A stretch of 64,000 nt of DNA from Aradus depressus (GCA_963662175.1 OY759224.1:19725489-19789488), one strand, 5' to 3'. Counted from the first letter of the stretch, positions 50,695 to 61,446 are shown. The notes: generated by a model not told the origin, from the letters alone. A program made the numbers and translations.

Positions 50695-53600
50695 GTAAGT
50701 TATATATTGCTTATTATTTTCATATACTTTCCGCATTTAGGCATTTTCAATGTTTATGCAAACGTTTTATTTAAAATCCTTATTTAATTTTTCATTTTTA
50801 GATTTATCTGGTAAAAAAGTGACTGTGTATCAGGTTACTCCTTTAGAGAAAATCTCATTTGATGATACATCTTTGGAAAAATATTCTTCATTATTAAAGA
50901 AGAAATTATCGTGCCCTGGACTCAGTGTCCAATTAGAGGAATGTGGCGGATTACCAATTTCTCTTTCGTCACTTTTGGTAGGTGAGAATTTTTCCCTCGA
51001 CTTTAATTTATATTTTTTAAGTCAGAATATTGAGATTATTGTCATTAATTTCAACTCATTATAACGTTATCTGTTAATTATAACCTAGTTATTCTACTTA
51101 GGGAGCAATAATGAGATATACTGATATGGGATATTGGAAAACGGAAGAATATACCAACCTATCTTTTGAATATGATAATTTTAAAAAAATATTCATAAAA
51201 TGTTACTTATAACTGTCAGAATTGTTTGAATATAAAAGTGAGCTTTTTACTAGCATTGATAAATTATCTGCTGGAAGTAATACCTACCAAATTACAACAT
51301 AATTTAATAATCTTTCCCCTAGGACCTGTCAACAAAATAGTTCAATGACGAATAGTCGCCTATGTTCGATTAACCTCAGGATCCTGGATTACTATAAAAA
51401 ATAATGTGTGAGTGACTCGGTCCTCACGAGAATTGAGGTGTAAACTCTGCTTTAGTTTCAAAAACTTGCTGTCATGCACTGATTTCAATTAAAATTTGTT
51501 TTATAATGTTACAATAAGAAAAGTAGTATGATGAATTAAACTTTCAAATTTATTGTTCTTCAATTTCTTTTATACATGAAATTATAGATTTGTGATAGCT
51601 AAAATAAGATATAAGTATACAACTGTGATTGTCTCTCTTTAGTGTCTCTAAATTCCGCGAGAATACAGCGTCGATGGTAGTTTTCGAATTTGTTGTTGAA
51701 ATGCTTCGATTCGTAAAGAGCCCTTTCTAAGTTCAAGGTTGCTAGGGCCCAGATTCTAGCTCCCTTTGGAACTCTCTCCCTCTCCAGATTCGCCATGATC
51801 CCACACTTAATTCATTTAAGTCCCTACTTTTCCAGTACATTCTAACTCAGCTAACCTCTAATTCCTAAGGCTCGCTCCTATGGGATAGTTCTCGTCTTCC
51901 TATAAGTCTCTCATTCCACAGAATAGATTGTTCTACTGTTTCATCAGCCCAGTTGTTTTGTTTTTTACACTGGATTTTTTTGTTTTTTACATTCTGGATT
52001 TATTATTTCTAGCTATTACTTACCAGTTTTTCTTTGTGTGTAATAATAGGCTTCGCCTGGAGAAATTAATAAATAAATAAACATGAATTGGTTATCACCT
52101 ACCTAGAGGCCTTTTTTCTTTATTCTGTCTCTTTTGATTGATATTTTTGATTTATTTTTATGTTATTATTCTTAGGGAACGTAAGTCCCAGAGTAAAGAT
52201 TATTTTTAATTTAATTTAATTTCAAAAGAAATGTTTTATAATAATTCTTATTTGACAATTTCTTGTTGCGTATGGTTAAGAGTGTGCTGTGTTTCAGTTG
52301 ACAGTTCGGGATGAGAAGAGGACAGTACACCAGTCGCTGTTCTTGACAGTCTCCGAAGAGGCTGCAGAGAAGAGATGTCGACTCCGACTCCCTTTGATGA
52401 TCACCCTGAAGGCCAGACAACGAGAGGTGGGGAAGCTTCATCAAGCGCTTCAACAACTCTTCAAGTGTCGCATCCGAGCCATACAGCTTACCGATGAGAG
52501 GATATTCTGGCTTATGGGTGGGTAACTGACAAAGATTTTTATATAATAATATATGAAGAGTCCAGGGGAAAAAACGTATTAGTCCATTTTTTTCAAAATT
52601 GAGATATATCTGACATCTTGCGGGCATTTGGCAAACCTTTCACACTACCTATCCTATGTATCGAATTTCATTTTTTCCAACCTACTGATTCCAAAAATGA
52701 AAAAAAAAAGTGTCTGTGAACATGGATAACTCCTCATCGTTTATATGTGTATCCGGAACCCTCTTAGGATGACACTTCTTGTTTTTCAGCCAAATCGGCC
52801 AAAGGGAAGGGGGAGATTAGGGGGGAGGGCTTTACACGTAAACTCTAATAACTGCCGTTGTAATGAATGTATAGACTTGAAAAAACATATGTATATTAAG
52901 GACGTCACATTCATTTTCAGCATTATCAGCCGAAGAGGGAGGGTTGAAGCTAGCTGGGTTAGCTATAAATTGGTAACTTTTAGATTATGAAGAATATATC
53001 AAGTAGTTTTATAGAGAAATCTTCACTATTAAAATTAGATTTTTTTCAAGTAATTGAGTGGATCAATGAGAAAAAAGGGTGCACAAATAGTTATTTCGGC
53101 CTCTAGGTGAATAAACCTTGGTAAGCAAAATTTAGGACTCCGATAGCAAAGTAGGGCTCATGTCCACCAGAGTGACAAAAGAGCGTTCTGGTAGTAGGCG
53201 ATATGACCTCATAATTAACGCCCGGACATGAATCATAACAACTAGAGACTGGATTATTAGATTTTACCTTTTTTTTCCTTTCTTCCAAGCATGAAAATAA
53301 TTGATTACTTATTCGATTCATGTCTTCTGGAATCGTTCAGTTAAATTTCGAAAAACCTAATTGGCATGAGATCACCTAAAAATATACTTAATCATGAAAA
53401 AATATAAGAAAAATGCGATTTGAGGAAGCTGTTGGAGCTGTGGGGTTTGTTAACGTTTACGTAGGGGAGAGGTGGGGATAATGCCCTTAGTTTCTCCTGT
53501 TCTTGTGTTGCAGTTATACACAAAAATGCCGAAGACGAAATCGCATTTGCTGCGGCAGTGGATAGGTGACGATTTCAATTTTATTTCTGACGGCAAAGTC

Positions 53601-56600
53601 ATATTCTGTCAAGGAAGCTTCTCTGCTTTTAAAAGAATTCTGAGGGAAATAGAAAGAACTTCATAGTAGAAATTCTAGAAAAGTACTTGGTTCTGCTCCA
53701 ATCAAGAGAAGGATTCAATTATTTTAATTCTATGTACATTTTTTTTATTTTTTAATATGTCTTAATATCATCTTCTATAAAAATTTTTTATTTGTATTTA
53801 GTTTTTTTTTGACCTATTAAAGTTCTAAATTATTGTTTCAAATTTTATATTGTAACCTATTCTGGCTTTTTCGTAATCCAAAATAACCTATTCAGACTTT
53901 TTCGCCATCTAAAATAACCTAAAAGGATATCTGCCATTTCCTGTACACCTGTGTATTACCATTCCATTTATTCCCACAATATTCACCAATAAAAAAAAAA
54001 AAGTGGACGGTGAATCATCAGTTATTTACTTCCCCAGCACGAATTAACTCATTAACTTTTTAATGGAAAGTAATTCATACCGATATAATTATCGATACAA
54101 TCATTTATCGATACAAAATTTAGTATGAGGATTTAGAAGCGTCTTGATGTCGGAGGGGGATGTAGAGTGATGTACTGGCCAGCAGAGCCGGCCGCCCAAA
54201 ACTTTCGCTACCCACAGTAGAGTCGGGCTCATGTCCACCAGAGTGACGAAAGAGCGCTCTGGTAGTAGGCGATATGACCTCATAGTTAAAGCCCGGGCAT
54301 GAGTCATAAAACCTAACCTAATCTAACCTAAAAGGCCTTTTCAAGAAAAAACCTAAAAAACTTATTTTTGGGGACTTTGTTGTACCTATAATAACTTCTA
54401 AGTTGTATATTTCATGATGTAGCTAACGGTTAAGCCGAGGGATTCCCTAATTGAAGTGGCACCTTTCACCAGAGAGGTATTGGAGGGGTCGCACTCTGCA
54501 AACTGACTTAGTTCATAACTAGACCTGACGATGGTGTGAGGCCGAAACCGGTAGTTGTATTTTTATAAATATCTTTAGTGGAATAGACAACATTTCAAAA
54601 AATAAGCTTGTTTTATGTACCTATAATAACTAATTCAGACTGTTTTTTCTTGTTTGACAGGTATCAGTATATGTGAGACTCTAAAGAGGAATATCAACGC
54701 TGGAATCAACTTATCTCTGGTTCTGCCATCATTGGCTCAAGCCACACTGAATATTTTGTATGATGAAAAGTCTTTGGCACTGATTTGGGGAAAGTATGTT
54801 TTTCATTTTTTTATTCATTTGTAAGTGTGAAGTGTAATAGGATGCTTATATTATTTTTGTTAATTTTACAAAACAGGTAAAAAAAAGAATAAAACAAACT
54901 TATTTTTTGAAATATTGTCTATTCCACTAAAGATATATATATACATAGAACTACCGGTTTCGGCTTTATACCATCGTCAGGTCTAGTTATGAACTAAGTC
55001 ATTTCTTGAAAAAATAGGTAAAGAGTTGAAAAAAGAAGGTTTCAATATCGGGTTTAAAACTATCAATCCCATAAGCCAGTGCCTAGAGAGAGGTAGGGAC
55101 AGAACAGATATTGAAAATAGAAGCGGAGTTTATAGTCTAGAGTGTTTTTGGAATCAGGGGATCGGACAACATGAAATTCCTGTTAAAACTCAATACTACA
55201 TTTCTGACCGATTACATAACTTTCCTTATGCTTCATATTTTTTATTCATTATGAATAAAATTAAATATTTATAAAATATAATATTTCGTACAAAAAAATC
55301 GCGTTTCAAATAAAAGTTCCGAATTAGGGAAGTTTTAATATTCAGTTTACGTTGTTAGTTCGAAATTAAGCGTATTTACGACGCATAGTCTTTATTCATG
55401 TAATAGAGAAATAGTAAGTAATACAGTAATAGTAGTGTAATAGAGAAAATACTTTTTTGAATGTATATTCCAATGAAGTTGCATAGTATGGAGTAAGAAC
55501 GATTACGAAAGTATAAAATGAGGATAAATTACAAAACATTAAAAAAAAAAATTTATAATTTCAAGAAATCAACCGTGAAAAATTAGCAAAACCCCATGGA
55601 TTTTTCTCAAAAGACGAAATTTTGTTTTCTTTTAATCCATCTATTCGAAGATGCCTACATTTTAAAATCAACAAAAACAATTAAATGATCCCTTTTTCTA
55701 TGGTAATTCACAAATAATTTAAGTAAATTTGAAATTGTGAATTATGAGCTGCTAACATTTTTTAAAAATTTTTCAGGTTGATTGGCATGAAGGGTGAAGT
55801 GATCGGACGAAAAGAACTGGACACCTTTTTTTCCGAACTTATTGAACATGGAAAAATGACTTATGAGATAGATTTATCTGTTTTTAGTATACGGGCGTTC
55901 GCCGTTCTTGGCGTCCACTTAACTTTTATACCAACTGTAAGTAATTAAAATATGACAGCATGTATATTATTTATCTTGTAATAGGTGAATAACAAATATT
56001 TATTTATTTACATATTTACAACGGCATAACATTGCGATAAATAGTGTCAAGTGCGTGGCTGTACTGCTGAGGTACGTGACTGAAGAGGAGTCCTGGAGCA
56101 GGTCCCTATAACGGGGGTCGTAGTGACCTTGCGGGCTAGAGTGTAGCACTTTGATCACATGGTCCCATAATGGTTGCGGGTTCGAATCCCATCCTGGAAT
56201 GTTTTTTGTTTCATAGATAGAACTCGATGGATGTTGTATAAATAACCAATAACCCAAGTACAGTGTCATGGCTAATATCCATTGTCCATAAAGCAAAAAT
56301 AATACATTTCTCTTATTTTATTTTATTCTGAACATTGAAGTAACAAAGTCATGGCTTCTCGCAGGATTTTTTCCCAATCCTCATTCAAAACGCACCAGAC
56401 TTTGTGTATATAATTTTCTTTTTAGACTAATATTTGAATATCAGTCTGAAAAGTGGAAAACATTCTTTAATAATAAATAAATGGTGGTTAAATAATACAC
56501 TATCGATATGAAGAAAATATAAAAACTAATTCCTGAGGTAATCAATTAATTTGTTTTTTTATTTTAGTTTCAGATGAAAATTTCCAGACCTGAAGTAATG

Positions 56601-56642
56601 TTCTCACTGTTTAGTTATCTCATATCTGATTGCATATTGTAA
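50619..56642 (+). CDS. CENPL: CENP-L-like kinetochore protein, 6 exons
   Basis: The exons are 50619-50694, 50802-50977, 52298-52517, 54661-54793, 55777-55936 and 56568-56642. All introns are GT..AG, the phases match, and the sum is 840 bp (279 residues plus stop). The start ATG has an in-frame stop 15 bases upstream. The N-terminal part GKKVTVYQVTPLEKISFDDT and the C-terminal part LALIWGKLIGMKGEVIGRKE, LDTFFSELIEHGKMTYEIDL correspond in order to CENP-L: (L/V)Y.(L/V)TPL.KFS near the start, and an A.LW......GEV...E.D.F...L..H....(F/Y).I.L pattern near the end. CENP-L pairs with CENP-N in the constitutive centromere-associated network, in the nucleus at centromeres. The protein is shorter than the vertebrate one. 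The assignment rests on remembered family patterns only. Introns carry PLE, SINE and LINE debris. Confidence 0.65.
50802..50977 (+). CDS. CENP-L-like exon 2
   Basis: It encodes LSGKKVTVYQVTPLEKISFD, DTSLEKYSSLLKKKLSCPGL and SVQLEECGGLPISLSSLL. It ends at GTAGGT in phase 0. A further acceptor at 51103 opens a 42-codon alternative terminal exon, not supported by any motif. Confidence 0.8.
51599..52083 (+). pseudogene. LINE C-terminal/3' UTR fragment in CENP-L-like intron 2
   Basis: GGAACTCTCTCCCTCTCCAG encodes the WNSLPLS block of LINE ORF2. A T-rich UTR ends with ATAGGCTTCGCCTGGAGAAA and an AATAAATAAATAAA tail. The same tail is reversed at 8913. Confidence 0.6.
52090..52223 (+). repeat. LINE 3' end fragment, plus
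   Basis: TTATTCTTAGGGAACGTAAG followed by TCCCAGAGTAAAGATTATTT and an AATTT-type tail. It is related to 15376 and 40946. Confidence 0.5.
52298..52517 (+). CDS. CENP-L-like exon 3
   Basis: It encodes LTVRDEKRTVHQSLFLTVSE, EAAEKRCRLRLPLMITLKAR, QREVGKLHQALQQLFKCRIR and AIQLTDERIFWLM. Of two nearby donors only GTGGGT at 52518 keeps the frame with exon 4. Confidence 0.8.
52695..52925 (-). repeat. R3 fragment, minus
   Basis: Reversed modules: GGAACCCTCTTAGGATGACA and TGCCGTTGTAATGAATGTAT. Confidence 0.6.
53098..53245 (+). repeat. S1 SINE 3' part, plus
   Basis: TAGGTGAATAAACC..GGGCTCATGTCCACCAGAGT to CGGACATGAATCATAACAAC. Confidence 0.7.
53523..53666 (+). pseudogene. CGGBP1/hAT-type zinc-finger-like fragment
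   Basis: It reads MPKTKSHLLRQWIGDDFNFI followed by SDGKVIFCQGSFSAFKRIL. Proteins of the hAT-derived CGGBP1 group start MPK..., followed by a (F/V)..DG..(L/I)(F/Y)C..C finger. Here the second cysteine is lost and the frame stops soon after. Confidence 0.4.
53667..54003. other. AT-rich intron DNA
   Basis: A short direct repeat TAACCTATTC(T/A)G(G/A)CTTTTTCG occurs near 53856-53910. Otherwise nothing was recognised. Confidence 0.3.
54004..54150 (+). repeat. R3 start fragment
   Basis: GGTGAATCATCAGTTATTTA and CTTCCCCAGCACGAATTAAC, the left terminus of R3. Confidence 0.6.
54205..54330 (+). repeat. S1 SINE 3' part with four-unit CCTAA tail
   Basis: ACAGTAGAGTCGGGCTCATG to GCATGAGTCATAAAACCTAA, then CCTAATCTAACCTAA. 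It is the longest telomere-like tail in the window. Confidence 0.8.
54503..54614 (+). repeat. Left arm of exon-flanking inverted repeat
   Basis: TGACTTAGTTCATAACTAGA through CTTTAGTGGAATAGACAACA is complementary to 54891-55001 over about 110 bp with few mismatches. Exon 4 of the CENP-L-like gene lies between the arms. Confidence 0.9.
54518..54560 (+). ncRNA. Hammerhead-like motif in Penelope-derived arm
   Basis: CUGACGA (54525-54531) fits the CUGANGA core box, and GAAA (54544-54547) fits the second box. GGU..GCC can form a 3-bp stem II, and AC CG GU a 2-bp stem III before UA. Stem I (UAGAC with GUUGUA) is weak in this copy. Penelope-like elements are known to carry hammerhead ribozymes. Activity is not shown. 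Confidence 0.4.
54661..54793 (+). CDS. CENP-L-like exon 4
   Basis: It encodes GISICETLKRNINAGINLSL, VLPSLAQATLNILYDEKSLA and LIWGK. It is the only exon lying between the inverted arms. Confidence 0.8.
54891..55001 (-). repeat. Right arm of exon-flanking inverted repeat
   Basis: TTGTCTATTCCACTAAAGAT through CTACCGGTTTCGGCTTTATA to GTCTAGTTATGAACTAAGTC, the inverse of the left arm. On its own strand it also holds the CTGACGA..GCCGAAACCGG motif with GTTCTA on the stem I side. Confidence 0.9.
55002..55143 (+). pseudogene. Penelope-like element ORF fragment (RT end to GIY-YIG start)
   Basis: The frame from about 55026 reads KKEGFNIGFKTINPISQCLE, then RGRDRTDIENRSGVYSLEC. In Penelope-like elements a VAFKT.N.L...L....D....KSGVY.L.C string leads into the GIY-YIG nuclease, whose SGVY core is visible. 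The fragment is cut at about 55143 by R3 sequence. It lies right next to the inverted arm. Confidence 0.6.
55144..55240 (+). repeat. R3 3' end fragment
   Basis: TTTTGGAATCAGGGGATCGG to CCGATTACATAACTTTCC, followed by a decayed CTATACTTC terminus. Confidence 0.6.
55241..55776. other. AT-rich intron DNA
   Basis: No feature recognised before exon 5. Confidence 0.3.
55777..55936 (+). CDS. CENP-L-like exon 5
   Basis: It encodes LIGMKGEVIGRKELDTFFSE, LIEHGKMTYEIDLSVFSIRA and FAVLGVHLTFIPT. It ends ACT|GTAAGT in phase 0. Confidence 0.8.
56111..56298 (+). repeat. S2 tRNA-derived SINE, plus
   Basis: GACCTTGCGGGCTAGAG (A-box side) and GGGTTCGAATCCC (B box), then AGATAGAACTC and GTCATGGCTAATATCCATTG. 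It lies in the last intron of the CENP-L-like gene. Confidence 0.75.
56568..56642 (+). CDS. CENP-L-like exon 6 and stop
   Basis: It encodes FQMKISRPEVMFSLFSYLIS followed by DCIL and TAA. The hydrophobic ending fits the family's C-terminus. No AATAAA was seen close by. Confidence 0.7.
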   Translation, partial: FQMKISRPEVMFSLFSYLISDCIL

Positions 56643-56852
56643 CAATATAAATATGATTAATTCTATAGATTATATTATTTTCATTTTGTTTTCATTATTC
56701 ACAACTATCAGCTCATCCCATAAGTAATACCCTTTTTTTTTGTATTCTGGGATAAAATGTATTAAATGCTTATTATTGATATATTTTTCAATATTTTCTA
56801 AAACATATTTCCATTTTATTTCTAATATTTCAATTCCCTTTCAGAAAAAAAA

Positions 56853-56972
56853 AAAGTTATGACTCATGCCCGGGCTTTACTGCGTGGTCATATCGCTTAC
56901 TACCAGAGCGCTCTTTTGTCACTGGTGGACATGAGTCCGACTCTATTATGAGTCTAAATTTTGCCTAGCCAG
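56853..56972 (-). repeat. S1 SINE tail fragment, minus
   Basis: GTTATGACTCATGCCCGGGC to AATTTTGCCTAGCC; head missing. Confidence 0.7.
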
Positions 56973-58764
56973 TTTACACAAATAGTTTCGAAAAACCGAC
57001 ATTATTAATGGGGTGACCTGATATTTTATGTATATATATGATATCTTTATATTTTTTAAAAATAATTTCTATTTTAAAAACTGTATTATTACTTTAATAT
57101 TATTTTTTAATGTAAACGAAATGAATGGAGGGAAAACGAACATAAATGCCATTTTAATTAAAATTTAAAAAACGAAGTATGGGGATGCAGTTTTGTAAGA
57201 CTGAAATTTAATATATTTGTTTTTAAACTGTTTCTTATTGTAGTATGCATTTGAAGAAAATCAGAATTTCAATTTTATACTAGCAAAAGTATAGGCTATG
57301 ATAGTTTTTCTTCTATACTTTCAAGTATAATTTTATATGAGAACAATAAATTAATTTTTAAACTAATGAGTCTTATTTACCAAAATCGTATCTGTATCTT
57401 ATGGATAATTAGATAGTTTTTATAGTGAAAATCGTATCTTATGACTAATAGATAATTTTTTTGTGTAAAAATTCAACCAGAACGAGCAGGTCTTACTTTT
57501 TATATGGAGAAAATCGTATATGGATTAATAGCTAGTCTTTATAGTAAAAATTCTATCAGAAAATGAATTTATTGCCTGACCAATATAATTAAATAGTTGA
57601 ATACGAGAATGTTGAGATATTTTTGGATTTTAAAAGAAGAAAATGATCCATTCACTTAAATTTTTAATAATGAAAAAAAAAGTAAAGGAAAAATATGTTT
57701 CCTGTGAAATCCTCAAACGAAGTGTAGCACAATCAATGACTGCGCCTAACGGAAATTATCTTGAATATTTTTTTTAGTTATTCTTTATATCATATTTTTA
57801 ATATATTTTTTCATTTAAGAACTCCGTTGTGCCACACAAGCGGTTTTTGGAATTTCGCGGTTTTTATCGATCGGGCGGAGGAAACGCAATTTGTTTTTTT
57901 CTTATAGAAAATAAGTTCTCCCTTGTTTACCGACCAATGTTGATGAAATTTTTTATGAGTATACATCAATATGTAAGGAGTCCAGAAAAAAATTAATTAA
58001 ACCTGCAAGTATCTATACATGGACAGAAAAAAAAATACAAAAGTTTTAAAAACAGCAAAATTCCAAAAACTTTAACAGGCTGTAAAACCTAAACCGCTTG
58101 AAATAGAGCAAAAAAAAAAAATTATATCCTTACTTAAATCCATAAAAGGAACAAACATGCCAAGTTTCATCAAAATCTGAGATCATGGGTGTCGAACTGG
58201 TTGAACTGATGTGGAATGTGACCCAATAAATAGTTAAAAAATACGAGTATATATCAGTTTATCATGTTTGGTCATAGGGATAAGAAACTGAAACATAATT
58301 TTTAAGTACTTATATTTGATTTTTCGTAATTACAATTTATTTTTTTCACATTAATTGTCATAAGTAATTTTTTATATTCTCATTTCTTCATCAAAATAAT
58401 ATTTCGATAAGTCATTGGGATGAACAAAAAAAGTAGACATAATTAAATATGAACATTTATTCTTTATTAACATTAAAATTTTTGAAATTTAAAGAACAGT
58501 TGAACTGATACGAATATTAAAAAATATTACAGACCAGATGGTTGCATCCATAAGTTAAATTTTTTTACTGCCTCTGTTTAAGTCATATAGTTTTAGAGAT
58601 ATTTTAAAAAAAAACAACAGGCTTTCTTATGACATCGGTTTTCCCAAAAACTATTTTGTTATGTAACCTCTTAATTTTCACCCTCACAAGCCAAGTGTGA
58701 TGAAAATTTTCCCTGGTCGTATTGCTTGATATTTTGAGAGAAAACCCTGAATAAAAAGGTTCCC
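56973..58764. other. AT-rich intergenic DNA with a degenerate tandem repeat
   Basis: At about 57370-57560 a unit like AAAATCGTATCTTATGGATT with AATAGATAGTTTTTATAGTG recurs about four times. The rest has no supported feature. Confidence 0.4.
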
Positions 58765-58769
58765 TTTTC

Positions 58770-59446
58770 GGTAATCAACGGCTATGTACTTCCCCAATCC
58801 GAATTAATCAATTAGTCATTCGCTCTCTCTTCAAGGCAATCGACCGTTTGGGCTAAAACTCAATATTTGACTTTCAACATTGCTTCTGAATTCTCATACT
58901 AAATTTTGTCTCGATATATTCATTACATCGGCAGTTATTAGGATTTTTGAGTTGAGCCTCCCTTCTGATCTCACGTCCCCTTCGGCATATTCCGCTGAAA
59001 ATTAATAGGTGTCATCCTTATAAGGCTTTGAATTTACATGTGAACTTTCGTGTCAATACATTCATTACAACGGCGATTATTAGAGTTTTTGCGTTAAGCC
59101 TCCCCCTAATCTCCCCCTTCCCTTCGGCCGATTTGGCTAAAAATTAATAGCTGTCATCCTTATAAGACTTTGAATTTACATATGAACTTTCGTGTCAATA
59201 CATTCATTACAATGTCAGTTATTAGAGTTTTTGCGTTAAGCCTCCCTCTAATCTCCCCCTTCCCTTCGGCCGATTTGCCTGAAAATTAATAGGTGTTATT
59301 CTTAGACTGTTCTGGATACATATATAAAATCTCGTGTTGATATATTTATTCTATCGGGAGTTAACGTGTTCATAAACACACTTTTTTTTTTTTTTTTTGG
59401 AATCAGATTACAAAACTTCTCCTATACTTCATATAGCGTGGGGAAG
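58770..59446 (+). repeat. R3 modular repeat, best full-length copy
   Basis: It runs from TACTTCCCCA (58788) to TGGGGAAGTA (59437-59446), a 10-bp perfect terminal inverted repeat. Between are modules starting at about 58997, 59139 and 59281, a period of 142 bp, each with (G)AAAATTAATAG(G/C)TGT. Confidence 0.8.
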
Positions 59447-60320
59447 TAAAATTGAACAAAATACAAGTGACGACGTTTCAACAAATCGCGAAAAATTCGC
59501 GTTATCCGAATAATCGAATACCAGGATAACGTTCAAACAGTTCTGTTTATATTAGAGTAAATATTAAACATTATTAACCATTATATTCATCGCATGATCA
59601 ACAAAAACTACTAATTCGTTTAGACCATATTAAACTTATAATACAATTTCATATAATAATTGTTTGTAATTTTCATTTTGATTACAATAATCAGACCATT
59701 CCATTATCATTAATTTTCTTTGTATAATATGATCATGTTATCAATTCCTATATTTAAGAAATCTAAAAAAAAAACATAAACTTCAATAGTTTAGTCACAG
59801 CCAATAAAATGCATTTTAAAGGACAATTCATTTATAACATGTTACAAGAATTGTTTTATTACACAATTTTATTTTATTAATGTATCATTAGGCGTAAAGA
59901 AAGTAATCACGTTATGTTTAATACAATTGTCCAATAATAATAATTTTAAATTCAAATATTTGTTATTTATTTTGCAATCATCTTTGTGCATATTTCATCA
60001 AGATTTAATTTCTTGGTTGGTAGGCGAATGTAGTGGACTTCTTAAATAAATAATACAGAGCTATCAATCCAACAATATATTTCATTTATACCATATATAC
60101 ATAAACTAAAAAATATTTTTTAAGAATCACAGACTGTAAGAACTGTTACAGTTTAAGTCAATAATTAACAATAAATAAATGATTGTAGTGATACAATTTT
60201 TGTCATTGTTTATTTCATATAAGGGTACCTTTAAGTATCAGATGGTTTTGTCATCAGCCTGGGCGCACAAATATTTTGAAAAAATGAGCTTTTTATTTAT
60301 ATACAGTGACGAATTGTTCG
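59447..60320. other. AT-rich intergenic DNA
   Basis: No feature recognised. Confidence 0.3.
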
Positions 60321-60665
60321 TCATTAGTGCGATCTTGTGTACGGTGGAGTACGCGTCCGGAGAGGTGCCTCCGCCGTGTCCGCTTGAGGCGTCGTTGGCG
60401 AATTTATGGGGAGATTGTTTTTGGATAATATGTGGATTGGAGTGATCATGGGGTTTGTCTTGAAAATGTTGATCCCGGGTACAAATGGGATGTTGAGGTC
60501 ATTATGTAATGTGAGGTTGGAAACGTAAAATGGGGCATTGGCAATGTGGTGGAGTGTAATGAATTGTATTGACTGAAGACTATGTTTGATTTTTATGTTG
60601 ATCCCCATATCCAGATGGGTTTTAGTATAGTGTTGTATACGTGAAGTTTGTTTTCAAGCAATGTC
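60321..60665 (-). pseudogene. Jockey-like LINE C-terminal fragment, minus
   Basis: The minus strand reads LQSIQFITLHHIANAPFYVS, then NLTLHNDLNIPFVPGINIF and later PINSPTTPQADTAEAPLR. The ANAPFYVSN..L..DL.IPFV string is the Jockey C-terminal signature. Confidence 0.65.
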
Positions 60666-60785
60666 GATCGTCGTCCAATTTGACAAAAAAAAAGCCAACG
60701 CATTTTTGCGAAATATTACTTTGAGAACTGAACATTTTATCGAATTCTGCATTTCTAGAATTCGTTACTTATGGACATGTGAAAT

Positions 60786-60890
60786 AATTACTTGATGACA
60801 GTGATTTGAAACAAACACAGATTGACCTTCGGTCTTCCCGTAAATATATATATATTCTTTAATGTTTCGCCATAAATTCGCATTATCAAA
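60786..60890 (+). repeat. Interspersed repeat shared with 13160-13335
   Basis: TACTTGATGACAGTGATTTG, ACCTTCGGTCTTCCCG and TGTTTCGCCATAAATTCGCA. Confidence 0.55.
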
Positions 60891-60915
60891 ATTTTGGTGA
60901 TAAAATAAAAAAAAA

Positions 60916-61445
60916 CTTTGTGAATCACCGGCAATGTACTTCCCCAGTGCGAATTAATCAATTAACTTTCCTCCTCCCTCAAAACCAGTCGACCGTTTGA
61001 GCTAATAATCAATATTTGACTGACGTCGTTACAGGGACACACACAGGGGCTCCTAATTCCCCATACTAAATTATGTGAGAATCACCGGCAATGTACTTCC
61101 CCAGTGCGAATTAATCAATTAACTTTCCTCCTCCCTCAAAACCAGTCGACCGTTTGAGCTAATAATCAATATTTGACTGACGTCGTTACAGGGACACACA
61201 CAGGGGCTCCTAATTCCCCATACTAAATTATGTGACCATAAAATCATTAGTTTTTGAGTTGAGCATACTCCCCTTAAACCCCCCCCCCCCCCCCCCCCCA
61301 CCCCCTCTCTCTCTCTTTTTCTTTCAGCCGATTCGCTGACATTAAAAAGGTATTGTCCTCATCGGGGTTTGACTAAATATATGAAATTTCATATCGATAC
61401 ATTTACATTGGCAGTTGAGGTTTTTGAGTTGAGTCTCCCCTCTAC
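60916..61445 (+). repeat. R3 copy with a 157-bp tandem duplication
   Basis: The block from GAATCACCGGCAATGTACTT to CATACTAAATTATGTGA is present twice in a row with a 157-bp offset and no visible difference. The second copy leads into a C-run of about 20 and further modules. Confidence 0.8.
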
Positions 61446-61446
61446 A

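Larger units (their letters stand above)
54397..54615 (+). mobile_element. Penelope-like element terminal fragment, plus
   Basis: 219 bp inserted between two copies of the 16-bp target duplication TGTACCTATAATAACT (54381-54396 and 54616-54631). It carries CTGACGATGG..GCCGAAACCGGTAG, the kind of sequence found at termini of Penelope-like elements. Its right 112 bp form an inverted repeat with 54891-55001. Confidence 0.65.

Noticed and set aside
51103..51228. Possible extra or alternative exon of the CENP-L-like gene (acceptor TACTTAG, 42 open codons)
   Set aside because: No donor fits before the stop, and exons 2 and 3 already join in phase.
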